From Pirellulales bacterium (GTDB taxonomy: Bacteria; Planctomycetota; Planctomycetia; Pirellulales; JAIMBC01), in NCBI GenBank assembly GCA_023511675.1, contig JAIMBC010000009.1, positions 1 to 47,356 of the forward strand: DNA of 47,356 bases, written 5' to 3'. A program made the translations under genes and the position numbers. Of this stretch, positions 33,331-42,334 are shown one piece after another. The notes under the pieces are model-generated. The model had not been told where the DNA came from. It saw nothing but the letters and a program-made list of their open reading frames with translations, and ran no database searches. Every line of letters begins with the position of its first letter. The stretch's first letter is position 1.

Positions 33331-33957
33331 ATGGTGAGTACCATGGTGCGCATGCGTACTGCCCCCGCCTTCCCGGTTTTCTCAGGCAAGCTTGCAGCCA
33401 CAGGCTTGTTGGCACTGGCATTGGCGGCAGCCCTGGGGGCCGGCTGGTACTACTACCGCTTGCAGCGGCGGCCGCTGCGTCTTTGGGGCACGGCCAACAT
33501 GCGGCTGATCGTGCTTGCACCACGCGTGTGGGCCACCTGCCTGGTCGAGTTGCCTGAGAGGGAAGGCCCGGCAGAGCGGCCGCCGCGCCCCCGTGAGGAA
33601 CTTCTCACGCTGGAAGGGCAAACTTACATCACGAGCGGCTGGAAAGACATCAGCCGGGCGCGCGGCCTGTCGAACGTGCGGCATCTGTTGCTCAACGATC
33701 ATGCCTACGATTGGGCCCGCGCACCAACACAGGGGGCCCCTGTCTGGCGTTATGCCCTGCGCTTCGCGAGCGGCCGAGAAACCTGTACGTTGGTGGTGGA
33801 TTCTCGCGGCGAATTCGTGAGATTGGCGCCCTCTGGGAAGAGCGTTTGCACGGCCCCCGCCGCGGCAGGTTTGCTTGCCTTCCTCGAGGAGCAGTTGGGG
33901 CAACCTGACCACGAACCGGCCGAAGCGGCTGGCACGCGCAGGCACGCTCCGCCGTGA
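33331..33957 (+). CDS. Small membrane-anchored protein of unknown function
   Basis: Not recognised. About 208 residues: a basic N-terminus and one TM (LAATGLLALALAAALGAGWYY, about residues 20-42), then a soluble domain of about 150 residues that contains RLWGTANMRLIVLAPRVWATCLVEL, an ITSGWKDISRARGLSNVRHLLLNDHAYDW block and a closing RETCTLVVDSRGEFVRLAPS strand pair. It may be an exported protein held by a signal anchor. Starts at 33301, 33331, 33343 and 33352 are all possible; none has a clear ribosome-binding site. It is followed closely by the acetyltransferase gene on the same strand, but no common function is evident. Confidence 0.6.
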   Translation: MVSTMVRMRTAPAFPVFSGKLAATGLLALALAAALGAGWYYYRLQRRPLRLWGTANMRLIVLAPRVWATCLVELPEREGPAERPPRPREELLTLEGQTYITSGWKDISRARGLSNVRHLLLNDHAYDWARAPTQGAPVWRYALRFASGRETCTLVVDSRGEFVRLAPSGKSVCTAPAAAGLLAFLEEQLGQPDHEPAEAAGTRRHAPP

Positions 33958-34015
33958 CGTGCGCCAGCGCCACTCGCCGCCCGAACGGCAGGCAGGGCGG
34001 GCGCCGGCTCCTCGC

Positions 34016-34579
34016 ATGTCTAGAGCAACCCTGACCCTGCCCCTCATGAACCAATCCCACCCGCCCACGGCATCCTTGAGAGAAGTTGAATCAGAAGACT
34101 CGCCGCGCTTGCTGGAGCTAGCCAGGGCGGCGGGAGTGTTCAGGCCGTCCGAGATCCAAGCGCTGGAGGAGGTGCTGGAGGAGTACTTTTGCCGCCGCCC
34201 GGCACGTCATCATGCGCTGGCATGCGAGGCGGAGGGTGCGGTGCGCGCGTTTATCTACTACGCCCCGGCGGCCATGACCGAAGGAGGCTGGTACCTGTAC
34301 TGGATCATCACCGAGCCAGCCTGGCAGGGCCGCGGGCTGGGCACCCTGCTGGTGCGTCACATGGAACGGGAGCTGCAGCGCCAGGGTGCCCGCCTGCTGC
34401 TGATCGAGACCTCCACTCTGCCGCGGTATGCGGCGACGCGGCGGTTTTACACGCGGTTAGGGTATGAACGTGCCGCAGTCCTCCCCCATTTTTACGCTCC
34501 CGACGACCACCTGGTGGTGTTCGCCAAGCGGTGCGAGTGCCACCCCGGCACAGCGTATGACTCGGGCCGGTTGGTGTAA
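34016..34579 (+). CDS. GNAT family N-acetyltransferase
   Basis: Predicted acetyl-CoA-dependent N-acetyltransferase, substrate unknown. The acetyl-CoA pyrophosphate loop is QGRGLGTLLV (Q/R-x-x-G-x-G/A), preceded by the strand WYLYWIITEPAW, and followed by RLLLIETSTLPRYAATRRFYTRLGYERAAVLPHFY, the typical end of the GNAT fold. The start is either ATG 34016 or ATG 34046; neither has a good ribosome-binding site, and only sequence after about residue 20 appears conserved. It lies 58 bases after the preceding membrane-protein gene and upstream of the rpmB promoter. Confidence 0.8.
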   Translation: MSRATLTLPLMNQSHPPTASLREVESEDSPRLLELARAAGVFRPSEIQALEEVLEEYFCRRPARHHALACEAEGAVRAFIYYAPAAMTEGGWYLYWIITEPAWQGRGLGTLLVRHMERELQRQGARLLLIETSTLPRYAATRRFYTRLGYERAAVLPHFYAPDDHLVVFAKRCECHPGTAYDSGRLV

Positions 34580-34763
34580 AAGGCCTGGCCCCCTACGGCG
34601 CTGCACTGGCTGAAGTACGAGGTACAACGGCAAGGCAGCGCTTGCTTGGCCTCGCAGTACGCGACTGGGTGGCTGGGGGTTCGATCTCGCATTTGGTAGC
34701 CGCGCGCGGCTCTTTCTGCGGCCCTCGTACCCCGCTTGCCGCTTTGTGTTGGCCATGTTCGGC

Positions 34764-34791
34764 TTGCACGACGGAGCCAGCCGCGTATACT
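34764..34791 (+). promoter_or_regulatory. Predicted sigma70 promoter of rpmB
   Basis: TTGCAC (34764-34769) and TATACT (34786-34791), 16 bases apart, lie 48 bases before the rpmB start. Both boxes are close to consensus. It probably also drives part of the gatCAB transcription by read-through. Confidence 0.55.
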
Positions 34792-34839
34792 GGACGGTTT
34801 GCATTGTTTGCAGATGGATGGATTGCGGAGTGTCGGCGC

Positions 34840-35178
34840 ATGGCGCGGGTGTGCGAGATTTGCGGAAAAGGGCCCCAGGTGGGAAATCATGTTACGACCC
34901 GGGGCAGGGCCAAGTACCTGGGCGGGGTTGGTACCAAGATCACGGGGATCACACGCCGCCAGTTCAAACCGAATTTGCAGCGCGTGCGGGTGACGCAAAA
35001 CGGCACGAACAAGACGATGCGTGTGTGCACCCGGTGCATTCGCAGCGGCGCCGTCACGAAGCTGGTGCGTGCCAAGCCTTTCCGCCTGCCGGCGGATGCG
35101 GCGGTCGTCAAGGGCGGCGCTGCCGCGCCGGCCGCCAAGGGTCGCAAGGGCAAGTCAGGCAGGGCGTCCGGCGGTTAG
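34840..35178 (+). CDS. rpmB: 50S ribosomal protein L28 (bL28)
   Basis: Component of the large ribosomal subunit. The N-terminus MARVCEICGKGP with NHVTTR, then KITGITRRQFKPNLQRVRV, is diagnostic. Four Cys (5, 8, 63, 66; CEIC and CTRC) make the zinc-ribbon form of L28. The protein is 112 residues, longer than usual (about 60-80) because of an Ala/Lys/Gly-rich tail after about residue 85. The ATG at 34840 is chosen because it gives the conserved start; GGAG lies 10 bases upstream. gatC follows 74 bases downstream on the same strand. Confidence 0.95.
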   Translation: MARVCEICGKGPQVGNHVTTRGRAKYLGGVGTKITGITRRQFKPNLQRVRVTQNGTNKTMRVCTRCIRSGAVTKLVRAKPFRLPADAAVVKGGAAAPAAKGRKGKSGRASGG

Positions 35179-35252
35179 CGCCCCGTACGGCTTCCCTACA
35201 CACCTGCCTGGGCTGGCCACTCCCTGCAAGCCGTTGACGAGGATCCTTGCCC

Positions 35253-35543
35253 ATGAGTCTGACACGCGAGGAAGTCGAAAAAGTCTCGCTGCTAGGCCGC
35301 CTGCGGTTAACCGAGGAGGAGCTGGCGCTGATGACGGCGCAACTTGGCCAGATCGTGGAGTACGTGCAACTGCTCTCCGAGCTGAATACCGACGACGTGG
35401 AGCCGATGGCCCACGCGGTGGAACTCTCGAACGTGTTTCGGGACGATGTGCTCGTGGCCAGTTATGACCGGGCGGAGATGCTTGCCAATGCCCCTCGCTC
35501 GGACGGCGAGTGTTACCTGGTACCCGCCGTACTAGGAGAGTAA
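35253..35543 (+). CDS. gatC: Asp-tRNA(Asn)/Glu-tRNA(Gln) amidotransferase subunit C
   Basis: Small stabilising subunit of the GatCAB amidotransferase, which wraps around the GatA-GatB interface. 96 residues; the family signature is visible: [32 protein letters not shown] in pieces and DVEPMAH, followed by FRDDV. The ATG at 35253 has GAGGA 10 bases upstream; the TTG at 35247 is too close to it. The gene is followed by gatA after only 2 bases, and gatB then overlaps gatA. Confidence 0.95.
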   Translation: MSLTREEVEKVSLLGRLRLTEEELALMTAQLGQIVEYVQLLSELNTDDVEPMAHAVELSNVFRDDVLVASYDRAEMLANAPRSDGECYLVPAVLGE

Positions 35544-35545
35544 GC

Positions 35546-37078
35546 ATGTCTCTGGTGGAGCTGGGTGCCACCGCCCTGCTAGCCGAGTTGGAAGCAGGCC
35601 GCGTCAGCTCCGTGGAGGCAGTGCGGGCTTACCTGGAGCGTATTGACCGGTACGACGGCGAGATTGGGGCGTTCTTGAGAGTCGATCGAGACGGGGCTTT
35701 GGCCAAGGCGGAAGAGGTCGATCGCCGTCGGCGAGCGGGGCAGGCTGTGGGTCGGCTGGGCGGCCTGCCCGTGGCGGTGAAGGATATTCTGTGCGCTCGG
35801 GGAGAACTCACTACCTGCGGCTCGCGGATGCTCGCCAACTTTCGGCCGCCTTACGATGCGACGGTGGTGTCCCGGCTCCAGGCGGCAGACGCCGTGCTCA
35901 TTGGACGGACCAACCTGGACGAGTTTGCCATGGGGGGTTCGACGGAGAACTCGGCCTTTCAGAAGACGCGCAATCCCTGGGATTTGGAGCGGATTCCGGG
36001 CGGTTCGAGCGGAGGGGCGGCGGCCTGCGTGGCGGCGGACATGGCGCCGCTTTCCATCGGCACCGATACGGGCGGCTCGATCCGTCAGCCGGCGGCCCTG
36101 TGCGGCATTACGGGGTTGAAGCCCACGTACGGCCGCGTCAGCCGTTTCGGGTTGGTGGCATTCGCCAGCAGTTTGGACCAGGTCGGCCCCCTGGCGCGTG
36201 ACGCGCAAGATACGGCCCTGTTGTTGGAGGTGATTGCAGGCCACGATCCCAGAGATAGCACCAGTGTCGACCGCCCCGTGCCGCCCTATCACCAACTGGT
36301 CCGTCAGCCGCTCAAGGGGTTGAGCATCGGCCTGGTGCGAGAGCACTACGCTGCCGGCCTCGAACCAGAGGTGGAGGCGGCGGTGAGGGAGGCGGCGCGG
36401 GTATTCCAGTCTCTGGGCGCCACGGTGAAAGAAGTCTCCATGCCGCACAGCAAGTATGGCGTGGCAGCGTATTACATCATTGCCCCCAGCGAGGCCTCCA
36501 GCAATCTGGCACGCTACGACGGCGTGCACTACGGCTATCGCACCGATGAACAGGCCATGCTCGCCGAACTGGCCGCCGAGCAAGCGCTTTACCAGTCGGC
36601 CGGTACCAGCGCTGCGGAGCCGGACAGCCCGCTGGTACGCCTCTACCGCCGCACCCGCAGCGAGGGTTTCGGCCCCGAAGTCAAACGCCGCATCATGCTG
36701 GGTACCTACGCACTCAGCGCCGGCTATTACGATGCCTACTATTTGAAAGCGCTCAAGGTACGTCGGCTGATTCGGCAGGACTTCGACCAGGCCTTCGCAC
36801 AGGTGGACATGGTGGCCGGCCCCGTCACAACCGCTCCCGCCTTCAAACTGGGAGAGAAGGTCAACGATCCGCTGGCCATGTATCTGGTCGATTTGTACAC
36901 CGTGAGTGCCAATCTGTCGGGAATAGCCGGCCTGGCTTTCCCTTGCGGCTTCTCGCGCGGCCTGCCCATCGGCTTGCAGTTGCAAGGGCCCCCCTTTGCC
37001 GAGGAGCGGCTGCTGGCAGCCTGCTACATGTACCAGCAAGTTACGGACTGGCACTTGCGAAGGCCCTCCCTCTCATGA
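35546..37078 (+). CDS. gatA: Asp-tRNA(Asn)/Glu-tRNA(Gln) amidotransferase subunit A
   Basis: Glutaminase subunit of GatCAB, which frees ammonia from glutamine for transfer to Glu-tRNA(Gln) or Asp-tRNA(Asn). It is an amidase-signature enzyme with the complete Ser-cisSer-Lys triad: Lys79 (VAVKDIL), Ser154 (PGGSSGG) and Ser178 (TGGSIRQPA), the same numbers as in the S. aureus enzyme. 510 residues. ATG 35546 is preceded by AGGAGAG and lies 2 bases after gatC. Its stop TGA overlaps the gatB start (ATGA, 37075-37078). Confidence 0.96.
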   Translation: MSLVELGATALLAELEAGRVSSVEAVRAYLERIDRYDGEIGAFLRVDRDGALAKAEEVDRRRRAGQAVGRLGGLPVAVKDILCARGELTTCGSRMLANFRPPYDATVVSRLQAADAVLIGRTNLDEFAMGGSTENSAFQKTRNPWDLERIPGGSSGGAAACVAADMAPLSIGTDTGGSIRQPAALCGITGLKPTYGRVSRFGLVAFASSLDQVGPLARDAQDTALLLEVIAGHDPRDSTSVDRPVPPYHQLVRQPLKGLSIGLVREHYAAGLEPEVEAAVREAARVFQSLGATVKEVSMPHSKYGVAAYYIIAPSEASSNLARYDGVHYGYRTDEQAMLAELAAEQALYQSAGTSAAEPDSPLVRLYRRTRSEGFGPEVKRRIMLGTYALSAGYYDAYYLKALKVRRLIRQDFDQAFAQVDMVAGPVTTAPAFKLGEKVNDPLAMYLVDLYTVSANLSGIAGLAFPCGFSRGLPIGLQLQGPPFAEERLLAACYMYQQVTDWHLRRPSLS

Positions 37079-38556
37079 CCACGCGGTACGAACTGATTAT
37101 TGGCCTGGAGGTGCATGTCCAGCTCCTCACGCGCACCAAGCTCTTCTGTGGTTGCAGTACGCGCTTCGGGGCGCCGCCCAACACCCAAACCTGCCCCGTG
37201 TGCGTTGGCATGCCAGGGGTACTGCCCGTCATGAACCGCCGCGCGTTCGAACTCGCTCTGAAAACGGCGGTCGCCTTGCGTTGCCAGATCGCGCCCTTCA
37301 CCAAGTGGGACCGCAAACAGTATTACTACCCCGACTTGCCCAAGGGCTATCAGATCAGCCAGTACGACCTGCCCTTCAGCTCCGATGGCTGCCTGGAAAT
37401 CAGCGATCCCAAGGGGAGGTTTGAACGGAAGCGGGTGGGGATCATCCGCGTGCATCTGGAAGAGGATGCGGGTAAGAGCATGCACGATGAGGCCCATGGT
37501 CGCGCAGACAGCCGCATCGATCTCAACCGCGCCGGTGTGCCGCTGCTGGAGATCGTCTCGCAGCCCGACATGCGTTCACCGCTGGAGGCCAAGGCGTATC
37601 TCACGGAACTCAAGCTGTTGCTTTCCTACCTGGGCGTATCTGACTGCAACATGCAGGAAGGCAGCCTGCGCGTCGATGCGAACGTGAACCTGCACGTGTA
37701 CACGCCGGACGGCCATCTGGTGCCCACGCCGATCGTGGAAATCAAGAACATGAACAGCTTTCGGGCCGTGGAGCGCGCCCTGGCCTACGAGGCCGAACGC
37801 CAGTTCAAAGTCTGGCAAGAAACGGGCCAGAGGCTGGGAGACGTGCCCAAACAAACTCGCGGCTGGGACGACGTTGCCAACATCACCCGCCCCCAACGAC
37901 ACAAGGAAGAATCCAGCGATTATCGCTACTTCCCCGATCCCGACCTGGTGCCCGTCATCGTCTCGGAAGCCGAGGTCGAGGCCGTACGTCAAAGCCTGGG
38001 CGAGCTGCCCGCAGAAATGCGCAATCGGCTGGAAGTCGCCTACAACATCAGCCCCTACGATAGCGACGTGCTGGTGAACCAGGGCCAGGCGCTCGTCGCC
38101 TACTTCGAGCAGGTGGCTCAGCAGTGCGGAGACGGCAAACTGGCCAGCAACTGGATCCAGCAAGACGTGCTGCGTACGCTCAAGGAGCGCACCATCGGCA
38201 TCGATGAGTATCCGGTTTCTGCACAGCGGCTGGCAGAACTGCTGCGGGCCGTTCGTGCGGGCCGCGTCGATACCATGCGCGGCCGCGAGGTCTTGGCCCG
38301 CATGCTCGACACAGGCCGTACCGTAGACGAAACCATGGCAGAACTGGGCATTGCACAGCTCGACGAGGCCCAACTGATGGCACTCTGCAAGGAACTGGTT
38401 GCAGAGAACCCCAAGCTGGTCGCCGACGTGCGTGCTGGAAAGCTCCAGGCCGCGGGCGCCTTCGTGGGGCAGGCGAAGCGGAAGAACCCCAACGTGAACC
38501 CCGCCCGGGTGCGCGAACTGGTGCTGGAGCTGATCCAGGGCCAGTCCGAGGGATAA
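37075..38556 (+). CDS. gatB: Asp-tRNA(Asn)/Glu-tRNA(Gln) amidotransferase subunit B
   Basis: Kinase/transamidase subunit that activates the mischarged tRNA's side chain with ATP and receives the ammonia from GatA. Family marks: [13 protein letters not shown] at the start, the zinc site CGC...CPVC ([10 protein letters not shown] and [10 protein letters not shown]), [22 protein letters not shown]-like [17 protein letters not shown], and the tail domain with [15 protein letters not shown]. 493 residues, full length. It ends the gatCAB unit. The presence of GatCAB indicates indirect Gln-tRNA and/or Asn-tRNA synthesis. Confidence 0.96.
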   Translation: MTTRYELIIGLEVHVQLLTRTKLFCGCSTRFGAPPNTQTCPVCVGMPGVLPVMNRRAFELALKTAVALRCQIAPFTKWDRKQYYYPDLPKGYQISQYDLPFSSDGCLEISDPKGRFERKRVGIIRVHLEEDAGKSMHDEAHGRADSRIDLNRAGVPLLEIVSQPDMRSPLEAKAYLTELKLLLSYLGVSDCNMQEGSLRVDANVNLHVYTPDGHLVPTPIVEIKNMNSFRAVERALAYEAERQFKVWQETGQRLGDVPKQTRGWDDVANITRPQRHKEESSDYRYFPDPDLVPVIVSEAEVEAVRQSLGELPAEMRNRLEVAYNISPYDSDVLVNQGQALVAYFEQVAQQCGDGKLASNWIQQDVLRTLKERTIGIDEYPVSAQRLAELLRAVRAGRVDTMRGREVLARMLDTGRTVDETMAELGIAQLDEAQLMALCKELVAENPKLVADVRAGKLQAAGAFVGQAKRKNPNVNPARVRELVLELIQGQSEG

Positions 38557-39061
38557 ACGCCAGGGCAGGCAGCGCGTTCTTTCCGGGGACGTGCTGCCAG
38601 CCCCGCTGGCCCGCGGGCCGGTGAGTCGTTCTTGCGCAAAGAGTAAGCCAGCACTGCCAGCTCCGCTGGGCCACGGGCCGCCGCGCCAGCAATTCGCGGG
38701 CCGCATGGCAGGCCTTTCAGGCCGCACCGCTCGAAGCATCCTTGGGCCAGCTTTTGCCCGATCCAGTGCCGGCGTGACGAGCGCCCCAGTCGAGTGTGAC
38801 TTCCACGGCGCGGACTGCGTCTATCTGGGGGGCAAGCCGGACACTTGGCTTGCGCCCCGGCGGAGCTGTTACTACCGGAGCGCAGCGGCTGCGGCCGATC
38901 CTCCCGTGCATCCAGGCGTGCTGACCGGTTTCTCTTCTTTGGCCGCCGCGGCAGCGCTTGCGTTGGCGGCCAAGATGCGCCAGAATGGCCCCCTTAAGGA
39001 TTCCCTGCGCGGCTGCGTTGCTGCGCGGCAGCCTATCCAGCCAGCGTTCTTAAGGCCAGCG
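38557..39061. other. Spacer with paired hairpin-bearing repeats
   Basis: No gene was recognised between gatB and the next plus-strand gene. Two 28-base repeats, 60 bases apart, start at 38593 and 38653 (CTGCCAGC-CCGCTGG-CC-CGGGCCG). Each contains the small hairpin CCAGC-NCC-GCTGG. Confidence 0.45.
38593..38680. repeat. Pair of 28-bp direct repeats, 60 bases apart
   Basis: The units at 38593-38620 and 38653-38680 differ at four or five positions. CCAGC and GCTGG within each can pair around a three-base loop; the first unit also ends with the palindrome GGCCCGCGGGCC. They start 36 bases after gatB and might act as its transcript end. Confidence 0.6.
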
Positions 39062-40093
39062 ATGGTTTTTGAGCACATCGAAAAACTAAAGCGAGAATAC
39101 ACAGATCAGTACGTGGTCGTCGATGAATCTCGGCCCGAGCTGGCGCGCTTCAAGGGCTATACCGGGCAGGTGAAGACCGTCAACATGTCGGGCCGCGCGC
39201 TGGTGCAGTTCCTCGATTACCACAACAACATCGCCTGGTACGATATCGACCTGTCGTTTCTGCGCGTGGTGGACAAGCCCGCGCCGCCCGCCGCTGAGAA
39301 GAAGGGCCGGGAGCATGCCGCACCGGCCAGGGGCGCAGCCGCCGCAGCGAAGCCAGCCGCGGCCGAGAAGGCAGAGGCCGCTCCTTCCGCGGACAGCAAG
39401 CCGGCCGCGGGCAAGAAAACAACCGCTGAGATCCTGGCCGCCGCGCGGGCGGGCAAGGCGGCAGCGGCGCCGCAGCCCACTACGCCTACCGAGCCGGCTG
39501 CCGCAGGGCAGGCTCCTGCACCGGCACCATCTCCTGCTGAAGTAGCAGGCCAGAAGCGTAAGCTGAGCACGGCAGAAATCCTCGCTGCTGCGCGAGGCAA
39601 AGCCGTCTCGCCGGCTGGGGCAGCAGGAGCGCAGGCCGCCGCGGGCCAACCGGCCAGTGGCTCCCCGCCGGCCCCGTCCGCCGCACAAACGCCGTCTCCT
39701 CCGCCAGCCCCTTCCGCCACGGGGGGAGAGAAACGCAAGCTCACAACCGCGGAGATCCTCGCTGCCGCGCGAGGCAAACCCTTGCCGAAGGTGACAACCG
39801 CCGTTGAGGCACCGGCCGCTGCTACCGCCACTTCTCCGCAGCAGGAGCGATCCGCTGCCGAACTGCTGGCGGCCGCTAGGCGGCCTAAAGCGTCTTCAGC
39901 CGCCGCTGCCCCACAGCCGGCCCAGCCCCAGCCAGCCGAATCCGTGGCGCCCACTCCAGGCCCGTCCTCTGAGGCCCCCTCTGAGGCGGCACAGTCGGCG
40001 ACCTCGGCCTCTCCCATGGTTTCCGCTGGCAAACCCACCACCACGGCTGAAAAGATCGCCTGGTGCCGACGCGTGGACGCCAAGAAGTCGTAG
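39062..40093 (+). CDS. Protein with a small N-terminal domain and repeated AEILAAAR motifs
   Basis: Function unknown; 343 residues, no signal peptide or TM. Residues 1-75 look folded: EHIEKLKREYTDQYVVVDES, then ARFKGYTGQVKTVNMSGRALVQF and NIAWYDIDLSFLRVV, which suggests a small beta-barrel (KOW/SH3-like). The rest is an Ala/Pro-rich linker, with the motif [ST]-[TA]-A-E-[IL]-L-A-A-A-R at residues 120-129, 169-178, 228-237 and 264-273, and a variant TAEKIAWCRR at 328-337 next to the C-terminus. The regular motifs in a disordered tail suggest docking sites for a multivalent partner. The ATG at 39062 gives a folded start; upstream in-frame sequence to 38591 crosses the spacer repeats. The Coa1-like gene follows 77 bases later. 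Confidence 0.75.
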   Translation: MVFEHIEKLKREYTDQYVVVDESRPELARFKGYTGQVKTVNMSGRALVQFLDYHNNIAWYDIDLSFLRVVDKPAPPAAEKKGREHAAPARGAAAAAKPAAAEKAEAAPSADSKPAAGKKTTAEILAAARAGKAAAAPQPTTPTEPAAAGQAPAPAPSPAEVAGQKRKLSTAEILAAARGKAVSPAGAAGAQAAAGQPASGSPPAPSAAQTPSPPPAPSATGGEKRKLTTAEILAAARGKPLPKVTTAVEAPAAATATSPQQERSAAELLAAARRPKASSAAAAPQPAQPQPAESVAPTPGPSSEAPSEAAQSATSASPMVSAGKPTTTAEKIAWCRRVDAKKS

Positions 40094-40170
40094 TCCGTGG
40101 CAGTGGCGGCCGGGGCGGTTGTTATGCCCCACGCCCGCCTACGGGCCGCCCTGACGGAGCGTGAGCAATC

Positions 40171-40656
40171 ATGGCATTCAGCCCGGAAGAGTACGAACGC
40201 TTCAGTGCCGAGCCTCCGCCTCCGCCGCCGCGCCGCCGCAGCAACTGGGTGTGGGTGATCGTGCTTGGCGTAGGCCTGTTCGCGGCGCTGCCGCTTTGTT
40301 GTTGCGGCGGCATCTTCTGGTTCAGTTTCAGCGCGCTTGCCAACAGCGAGCCCTACCGCATGGCATTCGAGCAATTGTCTGAGGACAGGGGAGTGCAGGA
40401 TCGCTTGGGGCGGCCGATCCGCCGCCGCGGCCTCGTCTCGGGAAGCCTCGACGCACGCAATGGCCGCGGCAACGCCCGCTTGCAATTCACCATCACCGGT
40501 CCCAAGGGCGAGGCAGATGTGGAAACCAAGGCCGTGCGCGTGGGCGGCCGCTGGATCCAGAGGGAATTGCGCATCCGCTACCCAGACGGCGAGCAAGTTA
40601 TCGTGGTGCGAGGGGGAGAACGCGTGGAGGTGCTGCCTGAAGCGCCTGAGGAGTAG
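40171..40656 (+). CDS. Single-TM protein with a Coa1-like domain
   Basis: 161 residues. After a Pro-rich lead (EPPPPPPRRR) there is one TM (VWVIVLGVGLFAALPLCCCGGIFW, about 27-50). The rest matches the pattern of the cytochrome oxidase assembly factor Coa1 family: SEPYRMAFEQLSEDRGVQDRLGRPI, then GLVSGSLDA, a run of beta strands with ARLQFTITGPKGEADVE, and a closing RGERVEV. In eukaryotes Coa1 helps assemble cytochrome oxidase; in bacteria proteins with this domain are uncharacterised and often act elsewhere. No cox gene is nearby. The start at 40171 is the only ATG before the TM. Confidence 0.75.
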   Translation: MAFSPEEYERFSAEPPPPPPRRRSNWVWVIVLGVGLFAALPLCCCGGIFWFSFSALANSEPYRMAFEQLSEDRGVQDRLGRPIRRRGLVSGSLDARNGRGNARLQFTITGPKGEADVETKAVRVGGRWIQRELRIRYPDGEQVIVVRGGERVEVLPEAPEE

Positions 40657-41075
40657 GCTTCGGCGCAGCCTGTGCGGCCCGGGCAAGCGTTCATGCGCCA
40701 CGCCCCTCGCCAACCGGCCGTTTGCCCCCTCGGCCGCAACGGGGCCGGCAACAAGCTGAGGCAGGGCAGCATGGACAAAGGCTTAAGGGCCGCGAGTCCC
40801 TCCCTCGGCGCCAGCGGAGACTTTCCACCGCTGCCACCCGCCCCTGGCCGGGACCGATTCCATACCGTTGCGCCCTGAGGGCGTGCAGGGCTGCCGTTGC
40901 CCCTTGCCGGCTGACGGCGTACGATGCACGCTTAGCGGCGGCGCGTGCAGGCGCCGCAGACGCCAACCACGCGCCGGGTTGTGGCGAAGCGTATGCACTG
41001 CACTGTTGTTGCGTGCAGGCGCCCTCGCCCACGAACAGGGGCGGCACAAAGCCCACTCCCAGGCAGATCCACACC
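40657..41075. other. Spacer before the Rieske oxygenase gene
   Basis: No conserved frame was seen. A promoter candidate lies at 40897-40925. Long frames continue upstream from the oxygenase gene, but their translation is not conserved-looking and is Arg/Ala/Pro-rich. Confidence 0.4.
40897..40925 (+). promoter_or_regulatory. Possible promoter of the Rieske oxygenase gene
   Basis: TTGCCC (40897-40902) and TACGAT (40920-40925) with 17 bases between them, four of six matches each, about 150 bases before the start codon. Confidence 0.3.
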
Positions 41076-42197
41076 ATGCAGCACAACGGCCCCAGCCCTG
41101 CCGTTCGCCGCCTGTTGGACAGTTTCTCACCGCGGCTTGCCGTCGAGGAGGCAAGAACGCCGCCTGCCCTGTGGTATATCGACCCCGAGTTCTTCGCCTG
41201 GGAATGCTACCGCCTGCTCTGTACATGGCAGCCGGCCGCCAGATTGTCCTGTTTGGAAAAGCCGGGGGCCTACGTGGCCGGCCGCTGGTTGAATCTGCCG
41301 TACGTGGTGGTGCGGGACGAGAAGGGTACGTTGCGCGCCTTGGCCAATGTATGCCGGCACCATGCAGCGGAGGTGGCAGTGGGCACGGGCTGCGCGGCAG
41401 AGTTGGTATGTCCCTATCATGGCTGGAGCTATCACCTGCACGGGGGACTGAAACGGGCACCGGGGCTGGGACGCGCAGCAGGTTTTCGGGTTGAGGAGCA
41501 TGCCCTGCCGCCTTTGCATGTGGAGTGCTGGGGGCCCTGGGCATGGATCCATGGCGGCACGCCAGAGAGGTCTCTGCGCGAGGCGTTGCAGCCGCTTTAT
41601 CTGCGGCTGGCAGGCATGGAATTCGAGTCGCTGACCCATGTGGCACGCCGCGAGTATGAGCTGGCGTGCAACTGGAAGGTGTTTGTGGATAATTATCTGG
41701 ATGGCGGCTATCACGTGGCCAGCGTGCACGCCGGCCTGGCAGGAGGGCTGGACCTCTCTCAGTATCGCAGCGAGATCCATGAGAGATTCTCCATTCAGTC
41801 GTGTCCCGCGGCGGCAGAGCACACGCCATCCGGCGTGGAGTTCGCTGAACGGCTGGAGGGCACGGCCTGCTATGCCTGGATCTACCCCAACTTCATGATC
41901 AACCGGTACGGTCCCATGATGGATACGAACTGGGTGGTGCCATTGTCTGTGAACCGTACGCGGGTGGTGTTCGATTACTTCTTCGCAGCATCGCACGCCG
42001 CGGATGCCGCCTTTGTGGAGCGCAGCCTGGCGGCCAGCCACGTGGTGCAGATGGAAGACACGGCGGTGTGCGAGAGCGTCCAGCGCGGCCTCGCCTCGGG
42101 CTGCTATCAGCAGGGACCGTACGCTGCCGCCGAGGCGCCCATGTTCGCCTTCCACCGCCTGCTGTGGGCAGAACTCAGGGGGCAGAGCGGTGTGTAG
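41076..42197 (+). CDS. Rieske non-heme iron oxygenase alpha subunit (choline-monooxygenase-like)
   Basis: Two-component oxygenase catalytic subunit, 373 residues. The Rieske [2Fe-2S] site is Cys93-x-His95 ... Cys112-x2-His115 (CRHH, CPYH). The mononuclear iron site has His213, His218 and Asp328, with Asp205 as the bridge to the neighbouring Rieske centre. The NYLDGGYHV...H-GL-GGLDL context closely recalls choline monooxygenase and related betaine/carnitine-type enzymes, so a quaternary-ammonium substrate is a fair guess; aromatic substrates remain possible. It needs a reductase, which is not encoded nearby. The start at ATG 41076 is chosen by family length; its ribosome-binding site is weak. 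Confidence 0.85.
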   Translation: MQHNGPSPAVRRLLDSFSPRLAVEEARTPPALWYIDPEFFAWECYRLLCTWQPAARLSCLEKPGAYVAGRWLNLPYVVVRDEKGTLRALANVCRHHAAEVAVGTGCAAELVCPYHGWSYHLHGGLKRAPGLGRAAGFRVEEHALPPLHVECWGPWAWIHGGTPERSLREALQPLYLRLAGMEFESLTHVARREYELACNWKVFVDNYLDGGYHVASVHAGLAGGLDLSQYRSEIHERFSIQSCPAAAEHTPSGVEFAERLEGTACYAWIYPNFMINRYGPMMDTNWVVPLSVNRTRVVFDYFFAASHAADAAFVERSLAASHVVQMEDTAVCESVQRGLASGCYQQGPYAAAEAPMFAFHRLLWAELRGQSGV

Positions 42198-42334
42198 GCA
42201 GACCGCTCGCTGCACCAGGAAGACTGCCCAGGCCTCAACGCAGAGCCGAGCGTCCAGAGGCAGCACAACGGCCAGGCACGGAGCAGCCGAACAAGTAACG
42301 CGCAACCTCGCGGCGCGGGCGTGGCTGTGGCACG

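Noticed and set aside
34676-34690. GGTTCGATC resembling the T-loop of a tRNA upstream of rpmB
   Set aside because: The flanking bases cannot form the T stem (TGGGG against CTCGC), and no matching acceptor or anticodon arm was found.
39217-40713. Long Ala/Gly-rich frame on the minus strand across the AEILAAAR and Coa1-like genes
   Set aside because: It mirrors the low-complexity plus-strand gene, crosses two genes and has no ribosome-binding site or recognisable domain.
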